Shown: positions 32,901 through 43,689 of the stretch, piece by piece
How the letters are laid out: every line of letters begins with the position of its first letter
Position numbering within the stretch: position 1 is the stretch's first letter
Assembly (NCBI RefSeq): GCF_003589595.1
Contig: NW_020655294.1
Location: forward strand, 847,159 to 911,158
Source: Hyposmocoma kahamanoa
Taxonomy: Eukaryota; Arthropoda; Insecta; Lepidoptera; Cosmopterigidae
Direction: 5' to 3'
Length of the DNA: 64,000 nucleotides
Translations under genes and position numbers: made by a program
The notes under the pieces: model-generated
Told to the model about the DNA's origin: nothing
Database searches by the model: none
What the model saw: the letters and a program-made list of their open reading frames with translations, nothing else

Positions 32901-33259
32901 AGGAATACAATACAGCCATTAGGTCATTTACTAAAGAGTGTAAGCGGCACCCACCGACAGACAACTCCAACCACTATTGCCTGGCGCTTGTAGTAGTATT
33001 TTACAAAAGACCGACAGACTGCCCATGCACAGCGGCTAGTAGGTTTAATACATTTTGAATGAATAGGACACATTTGAAGCTGGAATACGACACTTGCACA
33101 ATAACTATTGATGATGCTCAAACTATTGATAATTAAAAATAGAAATAATGTGCATAATAATATAACTAAATTGAATAGGTAAGGGGAAGTCCCCTAGTGA
33201 TGGACACTTAAGGTTATAAGACATTAAAGAAAAAACTGGTTCTAAGAATGTAGATTTAT
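32901..33259. other. No gene recognised
   Basis: Possibly LINE inter-ORF sequence, but no motif supports that. Confidence 0.35.
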
Positions 33260-33615
33260 TTATCAATTAACAATGTCAACAAATTATAGAATGAAAATAA
33301 ATGAACAAAAGTACAATCTATCCATAAACATACTTAAAAAATAAAATAATTACGTAATAAAATAATTTGTAAAACTTAATGTAGCGTAAATTGTAATGTT
33401 TTCTTTGTAAAATTAAAAATATGGTATTTAATTAATAACTATTGTGACTATAGTGAAAAAATAGGGTGGTTTGCATCAATATTAGACATAACTGGTTGAA
33501 AACTGTACCACCCCAGTCAACCGTGACCATGGGACCTGTAAAGAGCCCTAAACGTCGGTTTGTTTGAAAAAACAAATACACGCGATTTAAATCTACTTAA
33601 TTCTACTTAAAAATA
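33260..33615 (+). mobile_element. Penelope-like element 3' fragment, copy 2
   Basis: It matches the 49.4 kb element along about 200 bp, including TTGTAAAACTTAATGTAGCG, ATAGGGTGGTTTGCATCAAT and CCGTGACCATGGGACCTG, and ends in the shared GTCGGTTTGTTTGAAAAAAC terminus. Coding sequence is absent. Confidence 0.7.
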
Positions 33616-33849
33616 TAAATCAAACTTTGGTAACAAAAATGGCTACAGCTGCATGTGGCACCTATTACCTGACAGTCTTAACTTCAAGCCCCCAGGACCC
33701 GACATCTTTAAAACATCATGCACCGATCGCATATGTAGTTTTCTGAACATTCAGGGATGTCTGCACGTACCTCATGATCCCATCCACGGCAGCTGGTGCA
33801 CTGTATCCAGTCATCGTCGTGGTCCTCTTAGCATACTACACAAGTAGTC

Positions 33850-34010
33850 GGACGTATTCCTCGAACGCAGAACGCTGTAATTTGGACCATATGAAGGCGA
33901 GAGTGAATAGGTATTATTTAGGTTTGCATGCGACATCATCGACCTCATCGTTACTTCCATCATCTATTAGGTGAGATGGAAGTCAAATGCGCACTTATTT
34001 TTTCATAAAA
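33850..34010 (+). mobile_element. LINE 3' end, same family as 26 and 44 kb
   Basis: Translation gives ERC/NLDHMKARVNRYYLG, matching the end of the 44 kb ORF2. The UTR runs CTCATCGTTACTTCCATC to CAAATGCGCACTTATTTTTT. It is heavily 5'-truncated. Confidence 0.65.
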
Positions 34011-34740
34011 AAATTAGTTTCTATGTTTTAGTTTTATTTGAGTTTAACGGTTTCATTTTCTTTGCACTCACTCTACTCTTTCCTTTGGCCTTTACTCCTT
34101 TACTCTTTCTCTCTTGTTGCTATTCTGAACTATCTACCCAATTCTTCCTTTTTATCCCTAAGATTTTTTTCATTGTCTTTTTCTTCCACAGCAATTTGGT
34201 ATGGCCATTGATCCCATTTTCCTTTCTTTTTCGTATCTTCCATTTCGAGTTCCCTTCGTTCTTCTATCCTCTAAAACAACATAGAACAACTATTATAAAA
34301 AATGTAAATAAATACTTACGAGAAAAATACATATGTTTACTGTCCGACGTTAAGAGACTACTTCGTGTCCGGTACTAGGGAATACAAAATTCCTAAAATT
34401 TCGAACTTTCGAAAAAATTTCTTAAAAAATTGTTTAAAAATTTACCATAACTTTTACAAACTTCGAATACTTATAGGACACTACGTATAATAACAATTAC
34501 CATGAACACAAACTCAAAAACATGGCAGTAATACCCACTTTGATCTTGAGTGACGCAGAGTATTCCTGCCAACGGCAAAAATCGATTGCTCCCACCTAGG
34601 ACTCGCGCGTCACTGGCAAACCGCGTCTCGCGATCCTGTATCGCTATGGTCTCCCACGCCCTTTTCACCCGTTTTTTGATCGAACGCATTGCGAGATGTC
34701 GAGATAGTACGAGTGTCCGATGTTAGGTGCCGTCCGGCAT
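34011..34740. other. Pyrimidine-rich stretch, no gene
   Basis: The plus strand is T- and C-rich at 34020-34270, which produces a 135-codon open frame at 33971-34378 of low-complexity hydrophobic residues. I see no motif and treat it as compositional. Confidence 0.4.
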
Positions 34741-34770
34741 TAGAGGGCTTCCCCCTACACTGTATTATAC

Positions 34771-35690
34771 TTAAACAATTTTCACTAAGTCTTTTTCCGA
34801 TTTTATTTGTATAACTGGAGACGTGTCGTTTTTCCTCACATATATTTTTGCGTGTTTCACCCATGAATAGAGAAACCCCTTTTCTTTAACTATTTTCTTC
34901 GCTTTGGTAAGAAGATCTTTATTAAACGGCGTTAAGTGATCATTTAGATAAATCAAGTTACTTGATTTGAACCCGAATGTTAATACATCAATGCTCAATG
35001 CTAATACATTGAGCTTCACTTCTTTCGACTTTATTCTTGCTGCCGCTATATAAATCTTCCTTTATATATATGCTACTAAACGCAACGATTATAGGCTTTT
35101 GATGTGTATTGTCCTTACTCGTAATTCTGGTAACGAACTTTATCTGAGTTTTATCAGTGGGCTATTCTATTGTAGTTCCGATGGTGCGTATGATGTTCAT
35201 TAGATTCTCATTCTGTGATTGAGGAACGCCTTTTATCTCCCCATTATTCATGCGTGACCACTGGTCTTTATCATTAGCCTCCCGATACAGTTTATGCAAG
35301 TCAGCTTCAATGGCGGTCACCCGCTCTCCAACCCCTTCAACTTCCGTAAGACATTCTTCTACCTTCTCAAATCTGTTATTGAACTCCTTTATTGAGGTGT
35401 TTGTTACAGCAACTTGTGACCTCAGTTCAGATATTTCGGCACGCAATGCCTTGACTTCACCAGTAAGCGAGTCCAACTAAGCCAACTTAAGTGCTAAGGC
35501 TTTAAGTTCTGCCATTATGGCTGGACCGCCGGAAGGCTGTGGTGATATTTGGGCCGATTGTTTACATCTGTTGCATTTCCAAGTATGCTTTCTGTCTGCA
35601 CCTAGCTTCCGATGTACAGTGTACTCCGTCACCAACATTTTCACCACACAAACCACAATAAGACATAGCGAAAGTTTCAGAATCTATGGA
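34771..35690 (-). pseudogene. LINE ORF1 with PHD-like finger, coiled coil and FP-like C terminus, broken
   Basis: Minus strand from 35675: MSYCGLCGENVGDGVHC starts a Cys-rich finger; after a frameshift KHTWKCNRCKQSAQ finishes it (the W..C..C end of a PHD-type finger). A stop follows about 35478, then a coiled-coil stretch (EVKALRAEISELRSQVAVTN) at about 35476-35240. The C-terminal part is YLNDHLTPFNKDLLTKAK, then WVKHAKIYVRKNDTSP and IKSEKDLVKI, ending at 34771. The tail resembles the baculovirus FP-protein-like domain found in many insect LINE ORF1 proteins, which bind RNA. At least two frame breaks make it a pseudogene. Confidence 0.75.
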
Positions 35691-35699
35691 CTTTCACGT

Positions 35700-36185
35700 T
35701 AAGCGAACAAGGATCAGCCGAGATGAAACTGATTATATATATTTAAATATTCTTTATTTTTTTTATTTCTATTCTTAATTATTAATGTATATGTGCGCTG
35801 TATTCCAAAAAAACACACTTGTTGGAATAAATTATTCTTTATTTCTATATCTACTAGCAGTTGTTTGAAGAAAATGTATAACAACCCCTACACAAGTTAC
35901 AGTGTATGGAATTCATTAAGGTCACCTTTGTGCCAATGAACGCATATAGATTTGTTGAAAGTAGACTATCTGCAGTGTTTTCTTACACTGTGAGTTATAT
36001 GAGTTTAGAAGTGCTTTCACAAAGAAAAACAGTACGCTGAGAGCTGTTGAAAGTTTTTCATTAAAATTAAGCTTGTTATGTTTTAGCTTCATTGATGTTT
36101 TGTACAAACACAAAAATAGGTAACCAAATTATTCCTTTATTACTGACATTTGAAGTTAAGAAAATATCGAGATAAATTATCTATT
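35700..36185. other. No gene recognised
   Basis: AT-rich; a 63-codon minus frame at 35922-36113 has no support. Confidence 0.4.
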
Positions 36186-36189
36186 TCAT

Positions 36190-36412
36190 AGATTTCTCAT
36201 AGATGGCGCTTCTGCTAAAAAGTCGTTGAAAACCAAATGCAAAGATCCGACAACAAGCACACAGAAAAATTCGTGAGTACAGCTGGTTCGTTCCGTGGCT
36301 TAGTTGGCATAGCGTCTGGCGCGGTTTGCTAGAAGACGTCGGTTCGAATACCGTCGGATCGAAGGATTCTTTCTAAGTGTTCGATCTTTGTATTAATAAT
36401 TTTAATTTATTA
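36190..36412 (+). repeat. tRNA-derived SINE family C, well-preserved copy
   Basis: A leader with AGATGGCGCTTCTGC and AAGATCCGACAACAAGC is followed by A box TGGCTTAGTTGG (36296-36307), B box GGTTCGAATAC (36341-36351) and the body GGATCGAAGGATTC...GTTCGATCTTTGTATTAA. Other copies lie at 8763, 43385, 43690 and 45190. Confidence 0.85.
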
Positions 36413-36879
36413 GACACTACTACTCATGCAAGAGAAAAAATAATAAGAAACTTTAGGAGTTGCATTTTTTAAATATACATTTACAATCATTCACAATATT
36501 ATTTCAAAGTAAACAAATTCAGGAAGACTGATGTTGGTCATTCTCGGATGCACTACCTAATTTCCGTGACTATTTTTATTATTTAAGTATCCGAGTATTA
36601 CCTTGATTTACTGTTCAATATTCAAGTATAGTATCGTGAAATATTATTCTTAAGTTTCTTATTACTAGGGAAATTAAGCAGAGAACACAAACCCGGGCTC
36701 ATGGCATTTATTCTAGAATACCAGTAATATTGCATAATGGGTATAACGTTCCCCCTATCCTATATTTGAGAAACAAAACGGTTGATGTGCGATCATTAGC
36801 ATGACAATGGCGATTCACTTGGTATATTATTGTCTACTGTATGAAAATGACAGATAAATTTGTTAACAGGGTTTAAGAG
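36413..36879. other. No gene recognised
   Basis: AT-rich unassigned sequence. Confidence 0.4.
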
Positions 36880-36968
36880 CGGTTACAGATGGTAACTTTT
36901 AGCAGCGCGGCTGCAGCGATTCAATCGCGATACAGTAGCGGTATAGTCGCAAATCGTTTATCGCTTTA

Positions 36969-37020
36969 CGATACAAACACGATGCAAACGCGATTCAAAC
37001 CCGATGCAAACGCGATGTAC
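36969..37020 (+). repeat. Tandem 11-mer minisatellite
   Basis: About 4.7 copies of an 11-base unit: CGATACAAACA, CGATGCAAACG, CGATTCAAACC, CGATGCAAACG and a partial CGATGTAC. Upstream (36880-36968) CGAT words are also dense. A related GCGATGCAAACGCG occurs near 40706. Confidence 0.85.
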
Positions 37021-37133
37021 GTTTTTATGGAATTAAATAATTAATAATTTATATAATTCACTTTTAAATTTACAATTAACAAAACAAAACAATGCATAAA
37101 CAGATTTTTCGTTCATAAGGATTCAACATAAGC

Positions 37134-37143
37134 NNNNNNNNNN
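37134..37143. other. Assembly gap of 10 N
   Basis: It is directly followed by the terminus of a family A repeat, so a repeat probably caused the assembly break. Confidence 0.95.
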
Positions 37144-37245
37144 TTTTTATAATCTCAAGTGACGGGACGAACAAGTCGTGTGCCTAATGATAAGTTTCAC
37201 GCTTGTCCATAACAGTTGCAGCGCCACTCAGAGCTTTGAACATGA
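37144..37245 (-). repeat. Family A fragment at gap edge
   Basis: TTTTTATAATCTCAAGTGAC, GGGACGAACAAGTCGTGTGC and CGCCACTCAGAGCTTTGAA match the family's end on the minus-strand form. Confidence 0.75.
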
Positions 37246-37289
37246 GCATTAGCAATATCGAATTTGATCTAATTGACTATAAACAAATG

Positions 37290-37445
37290 TTACCAATAAT
37301 GAGGTACCGTCTTTCCAACAAAAAAAAGAATCATCATGGAAATCGGTTTACTAATGCCGGAGTAAACGCGCAATATACACACACAAAAAAACCGTCGAAT
37401 CGAAATCTCCTCCTTTTTAGAGTTGCAATTAAAAAGTTTAAAGTA
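37290..37445 (+). repeat. Repeat family G, 3' half
   Basis: GTACCGTCTTTCCAACAAAA, GAAATCGGTTTACTAATGCC and CTCCTCCTTTTTAGAGTTG correspond to the right half of the 30969 copy. The left half is absent. Confidence 0.6.
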
Positions 37446-38369
37446 ACAAATCGCGTTTAAAAACAAAATCCTGTGTCCAGTTTTGCGAGGCATTAATGAA
37501 AATCTCATTTATTTCGCATCTTAAAGGTCCATTTTCATTGTAATTAACCAACGAATCACAAAGATGGGCACGTTGAAAACAAGCGTACAACCTCCCTAAG
37601 ACTAATTAATCTTCGTCAACATTAGGATGACGGCACACTTAACTCTTTTGAGAAAGTGGTAAATTATTAAAACGAATTAACCAATTCTTTATTGCAAATT
37701 GTAAGACTGTATAAAGCACGTTTATGTATAATAGACGATCTTGTTGTTAAACTGTGATTACTTACAAATTACGTTAGATTAGTAATTGTTTTACAGCTTT
37801 TTGTATGGAGTTTTATTTCATTTTGTAGTAAGTTAGCTGTTTCATATAGATGTATAATATATAATATTATTAAGAGAGGAAGACACGACGTACTCTGTAA
37901 TACCTGGTTATCTTTTGTTGATATGTCCGCGTTTCAAATAGTAATTCGTCACAACTTCCTTTGACTTAGGCGTCCTAGACACACGTTGCCCCTAACAATT
38001 TTTTTTAAGTTTTTCATTTTTTGTTAAATTGAAAAATGTGAATGAAAAGCTGCGTGTTAGAGACACCGTGTGTCTCTACGACGTGTGACTGATTAATTTG
38101 TCCTTTAATTAGACTTTTTGTTACACCACGGAAAAAATAGGAAACTAAAAATACCGCACAACAGAATTCATTTCAATAGATCAAGAGCCTCAGTCAAAAA
38201 AAGAAAAAAGTTCTCTATTCACCACTCGTCAGAAAACGCCACGAATTACAAGATTATCTTGGAGTCTCGTCGAATCGTTGACAGCTGTCAGTTGACGCCC
38301 GTATCAGCCGTGTGTTGACAGCCTCATGGACTAGTATTGGATTTGGTAGGAAATTCGATTTTTTTTAAT
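37446..38369. other. Unassigned AT-rich stretch
   Basis: Only short frames. TGACAGCTGTCA at about 38278 is a 12-bp palindrome of no clear meaning. Confidence 0.4.
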
Positions 38370-38384
38370 ATAAAATAAACGTGC

Positions 38385-38545
38385 TTTAGACCGCGATTTC
38401 ATCTGATATTAAGCGATCATATGGCGGACAATGTTATCTATTTGTGTAGTAAATACCCCTTGAGTCTAGCCATGAACAGCCCTAATTGTAGCTTTCAGGA
38501 AACAAATGCCGGCAACGCATTATATTCCTTTACTCTATGCCTCAT
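38385..38545 (+). repeat. Retroelement 3' UTR-like fragment
   Basis: TTTCATCTGATATTAAGCG followed by a CCGGCAACGCAT block resembles the lepidopteran LINE/SINE tail in which CACCTGATG..TAAG leads to GCGTTGCCGGC. Recognition is from memory of the pattern and has no partner in this window. Confidence 0.35.
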
Positions 38546-38619
38546 GAAGAATGAAGCAAAGGGCTTCCGGAGTCTTTAACTGTGGAACTAAATACAGAAA
38601 AGGTAAGATAAAAATGTTC

Positions 38620-39130
38620 GCACCATCCCGACTCCATAACGCGAGCTTTCTACGGCCCGTGGTTTCACGGGCCACGACGCGGGAACTCGTGCCGTTGGAA
38701 GGGGGCCGCCCGAGCGCGGGCGGGTTCGCGTATGCGGAATCGTGTCTGCGCGGTGCAAGTGCGCGTGCATTTGGGGTTTATTCTTTGTTGATAGCGTTAA
38801 TTTAAATTATTAGTATGGATCGGTAAACCAAAATAAAAATGTTTAATTCAATAAAATCTTAAGAACTCAAGTCGACATGCTCTTATTGAATGACAGTACC
38901 CATCAGCGTCTTTTCTTCTGGTTCTTTTTATAAAGTAAATTATATCCACTGTACAATACAAAAGTGGCTGCAGAAATAGCTATGCGTTTCTCACATTTAA
39001 TGACAGTTCAAAGCAGATTTCGCCATACACCACATATGCCGTTAGCCCAAGGCCGCCTGGACTCGCCTGTGGCGCGAGCTCGCCCGCGCAAATTAGTGCG
39101 GCGCGGTGCGGCCCGTGAAATTACTGGACG
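38620..39130. other. Two GC-rich islands of unknown nature
   Basis: About 38640-38780 and 39035-39125 are strongly GC-rich (for example GGAAGGGGGCCGCCCGAGCG). The first includes the hairpin GGCCCGTGGTTTCACGGGCC at 38653-38672. Open frames cross both islands on both strands, as expected from low stop density. I recognise no product. They could be exon pieces or parts of a GC-rich transposon. Confidence 0.35.
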
Positions 39131-39374
39131 TGGGAAGTCTTTGTACAATTATAATTCTTACGACATTGACGTTTTTGGTATATCATTGAAAATTTAAGCA
39201 TCCACAACAAGCTATTTAGTAGTAATGACGTGGCGTACTGACCTATTGGCAAAGTCAGCCTGTGAAACCTGGGGTCGCGAGTTTACATCGTAGTAATTAG
39301 TTTCATTTTAATTTACACGTGTGGCGCACTATAAGTTTCCGAAATGAATAAGAAAAAATACTATAAATGGTCAG

Positions 39375-40315
39375 AAATGAATTTATTGTTTCTCAAAATG
39401 TTCTCCGTTAATGCACTTTTTCATACGAATGAACCAATTTTGAAAACATTTATACCATTCCTCCGTGACAATCTCTGTAACATATTTTTCATACTCTTCG
39501 ACAGCCTTTTCAGGTGATGAAAATCGTGGACCGCGGTAATTGGTTCTTAATTTTTTGAAATAAATAAAAGTCACAAAGTGCTATGTCGGGACTGTACGCG
39601 GGATGGCTTATAAGGTCAACGTTGTTCACCTTCAAAAATGTATTTATCTGTCTGGCCGTGTGAGAACAGTCATTATCGTGGTGCAAGATGATACGGCGTT
39701 TACGGTTACTTTTACGGAGCTTGTCAATAACTTCCGGCAAACAATGGTCGTGTACCAATCTCTAGTCACGGTACAACGATTGTCCAAAGCAACAGTAGCC
39801 ACGTGTCCAGTTTTATTAAAAAAAGAAGCAATCACGCTTTACACGCGCGCCACTTTGGTTGGTTTCGGCTCATCTCGAAAAACCCATACGCTCGATTGCT
39901 GTTTTGTTTTGGGATCGTAACTATAAATTCTTATTTCGATACCTATCACTACTTACCTGTCCCACACCAAATTTACCGCCCCTTTGTTGAATCTGGTAAG
40001 CATGGCATTGCACCAAATGACGCGATCCGTTTTTGAGCCTCAGTCAAATGGGTAGGATCCACCGAGAGCACAGCTTTTTCACACTCAAATGTTTGTGTAA
40101 TATTGATTGTATTTGACTCATGTCTATGCCTAAAGATGCCAGAATCTCATGATATGTCACATGCCTATCTGTTTTGATCATACGGTGCACAGCATCGATA
40201 TTTTTGTTGTTCACAGCAGTGCAGACCGCTCTTAACGGTGATAACTCTGCGCGGTAACAAAAGAAAGCGCCTGCGTAAATACCATTCTGATGCAACAAAC
40301 GACATTTGAACATAC
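39375..40315 (-). pseudogene. Decayed mariner transposase
   Basis: Minus-strand fragments in order: DAVHRMIKTDRHVTYHEILA (40200), a region with YDPKTKQQS-like residues around 39890, HVATVALDNR then WYTTIV (39740-39790), RIILHHDNDCSHTARQ with the second catalytic Asp (39650), HPAYSPDIALCDFYLF with the third Asp (39590), and WFIRMKKCINGEHFEKQ at the end. This matches the D,D34D mariner transposase, which excises and inserts at TA sites. Several frameshifts and a shortened N terminus leave it inactive. CGGAAACTTATAGTGCGCC (inverse of 39325-39343) may be the remnant of the 3' TIR. Confidence 0.85.
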
Positions 40316-40439
40316 TTGATAGTACAACAAAAACTTAGAAGTTTATTTTTGGTAAATTTATGTTTTGCAAAAAGTCATACAACAAGAGTTGTTGTTTATG
40401 ATGTTAGTAATATAGTCGTTTTCTGTTGGTACTATTTTG

Positions 40440-40920
40440 CAAATAACTATGTTATACCCGTTGCGCTAAAATATTACATTCCCAAACATCCATTATCTTG
40501 CAGTATCTGAAGCATTCACAATACACGTCTGCCCGATGCCGTGCAAGCAAATCACACTGCGACGTCAATGTCAAGACCGTATTGAGCATTGTGTGAGCAC
40601 AGAGCAGCAACCAATTCCTGCGTGACACGGAACGCGCCACCGACACTGCCAACAGCTCACGTCGCCACATTCTAAGAGTGTTTACACACGACTACTTTTA
40701 ACAGCGATGCAAACGCGTGTGTAAAGGTAGACGATTAACGATTGTATCGCTAATGCATGGTGTTTACGTCGCTGCTAATACTCGACGCTCTAATAGTCAT
40801 TCACAAAATCACTCATTGCACTACCACCCTTATTATAAATGGAATACTGTCAAGAACCGAGCGATGAATAAAAAAGAATACCCATTACCGAATTGTCGAC
40901 GAAAACGTGTTTAATCCGCT
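40440..40920. other. No supported gene; periodic GATGCAAACGCG-type words
   Basis: A 72-codon minus frame at 40452-40670 is unsupported. GAGTGTTTACACACGAC and GCGATGCAAACGCGTG near 40676-40715 resemble the sequence around 36880-37020, so both may derive from one DNA-element family. Confidence 0.35.
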
Positions 40921-41722
40921 TCCGTCGTACTAAAACACTGGGTCTGACATTCCGGTATTTTAATTCCCCTTGACGCTCTTTAACAACGTTACTAAATCAT
41001 GATTTGTTTCATTCGTATTTCCTTCTCTTCATGAATAATAAAAATGACGACCATATCAATTACCTGGCTCTAAATTAGAGAATCCTTTCAACCAGTCTTC
41101 ATTTAGTTATTATTACCTCAATCGCCAATCATTATCATTACCTGGCGCCTTTATCGTATCATCCGTCCATCCAGTAAGGGGCCGTCCCACTGAAAGGCTT
41201 CTGATTCGTGGTGTCCATTCGAGAACCTTTATGCCCCAACGGCCATCAGTTCTACGAGCTATTGCCTCTTCAACTTGCTAATCCTATGAGCTATGCCGAT
41301 GACTTTTGTTCTTCTACGGATCTCAACCGCCAAGGTAACAATAAAACGGTTACATTTGTTTTTCCCAAATATGATATTATATTTATATTAATATGGAATA
41401 TAGTAGTCTACAAAAATAAAACAATCACCTGAGTATCTACTTCAAATATTTCTATGAAACGTATTTCTTAGAAACATCTTCTAAACAACACGAAATTGAG
41501 TTTGATTGACTTTCTACCCAGAAGACCAGTTAGAATAATATAGAAACCATTTATTAAAATAAAAAAATAAAAAAATTATTACGTACAGACATACGATTTT
41601 CATACATTACATATTAGCCAATAAATGGGAAAGAAATCTGGGAAATAAATAGGTATATAATTTAAAAATATGAACAACATTTTCTGCAATTTTATAAATA
41701 AATAAAACAAAATAAAATGCTG
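40921..41722. other. Unassigned
   Basis: AT-rich; nothing recognised. Confidence 0.4.
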
Positions 41723-42079
41723 CTACAACACACAATTAATCAAATTTTCAACAAAATCATAAGACAAATCAAACGACCAGTTCTGCAGTACACGTTTAGC
41801 GTCGAATACTAAGCTGAGTTTTATGTCACAAAATCTAAGGACGTTGTTGTATAAGAAAGTGGATAGAAGCGGGTAAAATCTTTTAGCAAAAGAACTGTGT
41901 ATGATAGGGAGCTGGATATGAAGTACACGTTTTTTGATCAAAGCTCTGTAGTCATTTGATCGAAGCACTTGCATGTGGGTTTTGATTGCAATTTTAAGAG
42001 CGAAGAGATTGCGAACGCTGAGAACACCAGCCTCCTTGTATAGGACTGCGATCGGGTAAAGTCGGGGCTTTTCCAGCAT
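41723..42079 (-). pseudogene. LINE ORF2 C-terminal fragment
   Basis: A minus frame of about 118 codons contains YPIAVLYKEAGVLSVRNLFA, later HSSFAKRFYPLLSTFLYNNV, and a closing region like the C-terminal domain of Jockey/CR1-like ORF2 proteins. It ends at a normal stop. Its upstream side (42080) meets M1 copy 4 within 10 bp, so the MITE may have inserted next to or into the LINE. Confidence 0.65.
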
Positions 42080-42087
42080 AGTTTATA

Positions 42088-42694
42088 TCCGCTCACGCGA
42101 TGCGCTCAACCTACCGCAAAATGGCGGCTATTTGGTTTCGCAAAATAGAAAAGGATTCAGTTTAAATACAAGTTTTTATAAATAAAAATTATTATTCTGC
42201 ATTGCTAAATAAATACTACTACCAACAAAAACACCTCAAATAGAATGCAGTAATACACTGCAAATCCTGCACTTAAAAAGCACTAATGAAATTTTTGGTG
42301 TACTTGGATAAATATGATAATATTCCGTTTGAGTGGTTCTAACGTTTACCATGAAATTACTCCTTAAAGTATAGTTTATAAACATTTATATTCAGGGCAA
42401 ACTTAAAAAACGCTACTTACGGTATGTTTTCAATAATTAAACACCGAAATCACCAGCCCAAACAATAACACATACGATTGTCGTGACGTATTTTTGAAGT
42501 TGTTTATTTTTTTTAAATGACAGACCCAGGCATTAAAAACTTTATGGTTTGCTAGAGTAGTTACCGAAATAGCAATCAATATTAGTTCTTTTACCTGTTA
42601 TAATAACTTCGATATCCGATAAATCGTTATAAAATCATCACCAGCACCTCTAGGTGTGGTATGCGTCTACGGCTGCATGTATCGCGTGAGCGGT
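42088..42694 (+). mobile_element. MITE family M1, copy 4
   Basis: Same orientation as copy 1; 607 bp with both TIRs (TCCGCTCACGCGATGCGC and ATCGCGTGAGCGGT) and TA at 42086-42087 and 42695-42696. Interior near-identical to copy 1 apart from small indels. Confidence 0.88.
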
Positions 42695-42696
42695 TA

Positions 42697-43159
42697 ACAA
42701 CACATCATTGGGCTCTCTCTACTTGTAACATGTGCGTTTTGGCTGCGCCACCCCAGCTAGAAGTAGAAGTACGTAAGAAGTGACTGGCAAAGGGCGTACA
42801 AAGTCATTTTTAGCACCGCCGGCGTAGCTATATCCCGGAGCATTCTTAAAATTATAACAGACTTTTTAACACCACTAGGTCACCGAGATTATCTTAAAAA
42901 AATATCTAAATATTCTTAAAGTAAACAAAAAACTAGAGACACGGAAATAACAATATACGAGTACGTGGTACGGACAAAAAGGTCAAAAATTCAGCTATTG
43001 CTTTACGCTTGCAAATTTGTAACGATTTATACCGGTATTTACCTTTTAGAGTTTTAACCCCTTTCCATTAGGACGGACCGTCCGACTGTTTACCAGTTTG
43101 AGCAACTTCATTAACCGGTTAAAAACCAATTTACAAATATATTTTTCATTTTGTTCCAG
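42697..43159 (+). other. Probable intron sequence before candidate exon
   Basis: No repeat or frame. The end, ATTTTTCATTTTGTTCCAG, is a good polypyrimidine tract and splice acceptor at 43158-43159. Confidence 0.45.
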
Positions 43160-43252
43160 GTCTAAGACCCACGGCAGCGATGTCGGTGGAGGGGCAGCGA
43201 TGCCTCTGCGTTGTCTTCCTGCTCATTCACACCGTTAGAGGGGCTGGTGAAG
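43160..43252 (+). CDS. Candidate host exon: translation start and signal peptide
   Basis: The exon begins after TTTTGTTCCAG and ends before GTTGGT. ATG at 43180 (purine at -3) opens 24 codons plus one base: a short charged start, the hydrophobic core CLCVVFLLIHTV, then RGAGE. This is the shape of a cleavable secretion signal. The donor falls after the first base of a codon (phase 1), common when a signal-peptide exon precedes extracellular domains. The 20 bases before the ATG would be 5' UTR. The exon is GC-richer than its surroundings and outside every repeat I found. I found no following exon in the window, so the rest would lie beyond a long intron. The gene is unidentified; an extracellular or membrane protein is inferred. 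Confidence 0.5.
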
Positions 43253-43384
43253 GTTGGTTTCTCTTGTTGAGATTTTTCTAAAGAACTCCATGTGTTTGTA
43301 TGAGAACTTTATAATTTTGGAATTCAAATCTTTATTTCATTGATAGTAAATTATACGTAAAATTGTCGCACAATATTTATTTCG

Positions 43385-43640
43385 AGACAATCAGAAAGAC
43401 ACTTAGAAAAAATTCCTTCCGAATTCGATCATAGATCCGGCCGGATTCGAACCGACGTCTTCTAGCAAACCGTGGTAGACGCTATGCCAACTAAGCCACG
43501 AAACGAACCAGCGGACCTCACGAATTTTTCTATGTGCTTGTTATTGAATCTTTGTATTTGGTTTTCAACGATTTTTTAGCCGCAGCGCCATCTATGAAAA
43601 ATCTATGAAAATATTTCGTCACCATACCTTTACAGCTACC
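43385..43640 (-). repeat. tRNA-derived SINE family C, full minus-strand copy
   Basis: The inverse B box (GGATTCGAACCGACGTC) and A box (CCAACTAAGCCACG) are intact, and the leader CAGCGCCATCTATGAAAAAT is present. It matches 36190-36412. Confidence 0.85.
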
Positions 43641-43689
43641 AGCCCTGGCTAGAGATGTCGCTATTCACTTTTAATTAAAATTTTATTGA

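Noticed and set aside
33490..33570. Hammerhead ribozyme in the Penelope-like terminus
   Set aside because: A GAAACGTC block is present in the family, but the CTGATGA core needed for the ribozyme was not found.
33971..34378. 135-codon hydrophobic protein
   Set aside because: It is produced by a long T/C-rich stretch, has no motif and overlaps a LINE tail at its start.
36296..36360. tRNA gene (also at 18698, 43810, 45190 and 56938)
   Set aside because: A and B boxes are present, but the arms do not pair as a tRNA and a shared non-tRNA body follows in several copies, so these are SINE heads.
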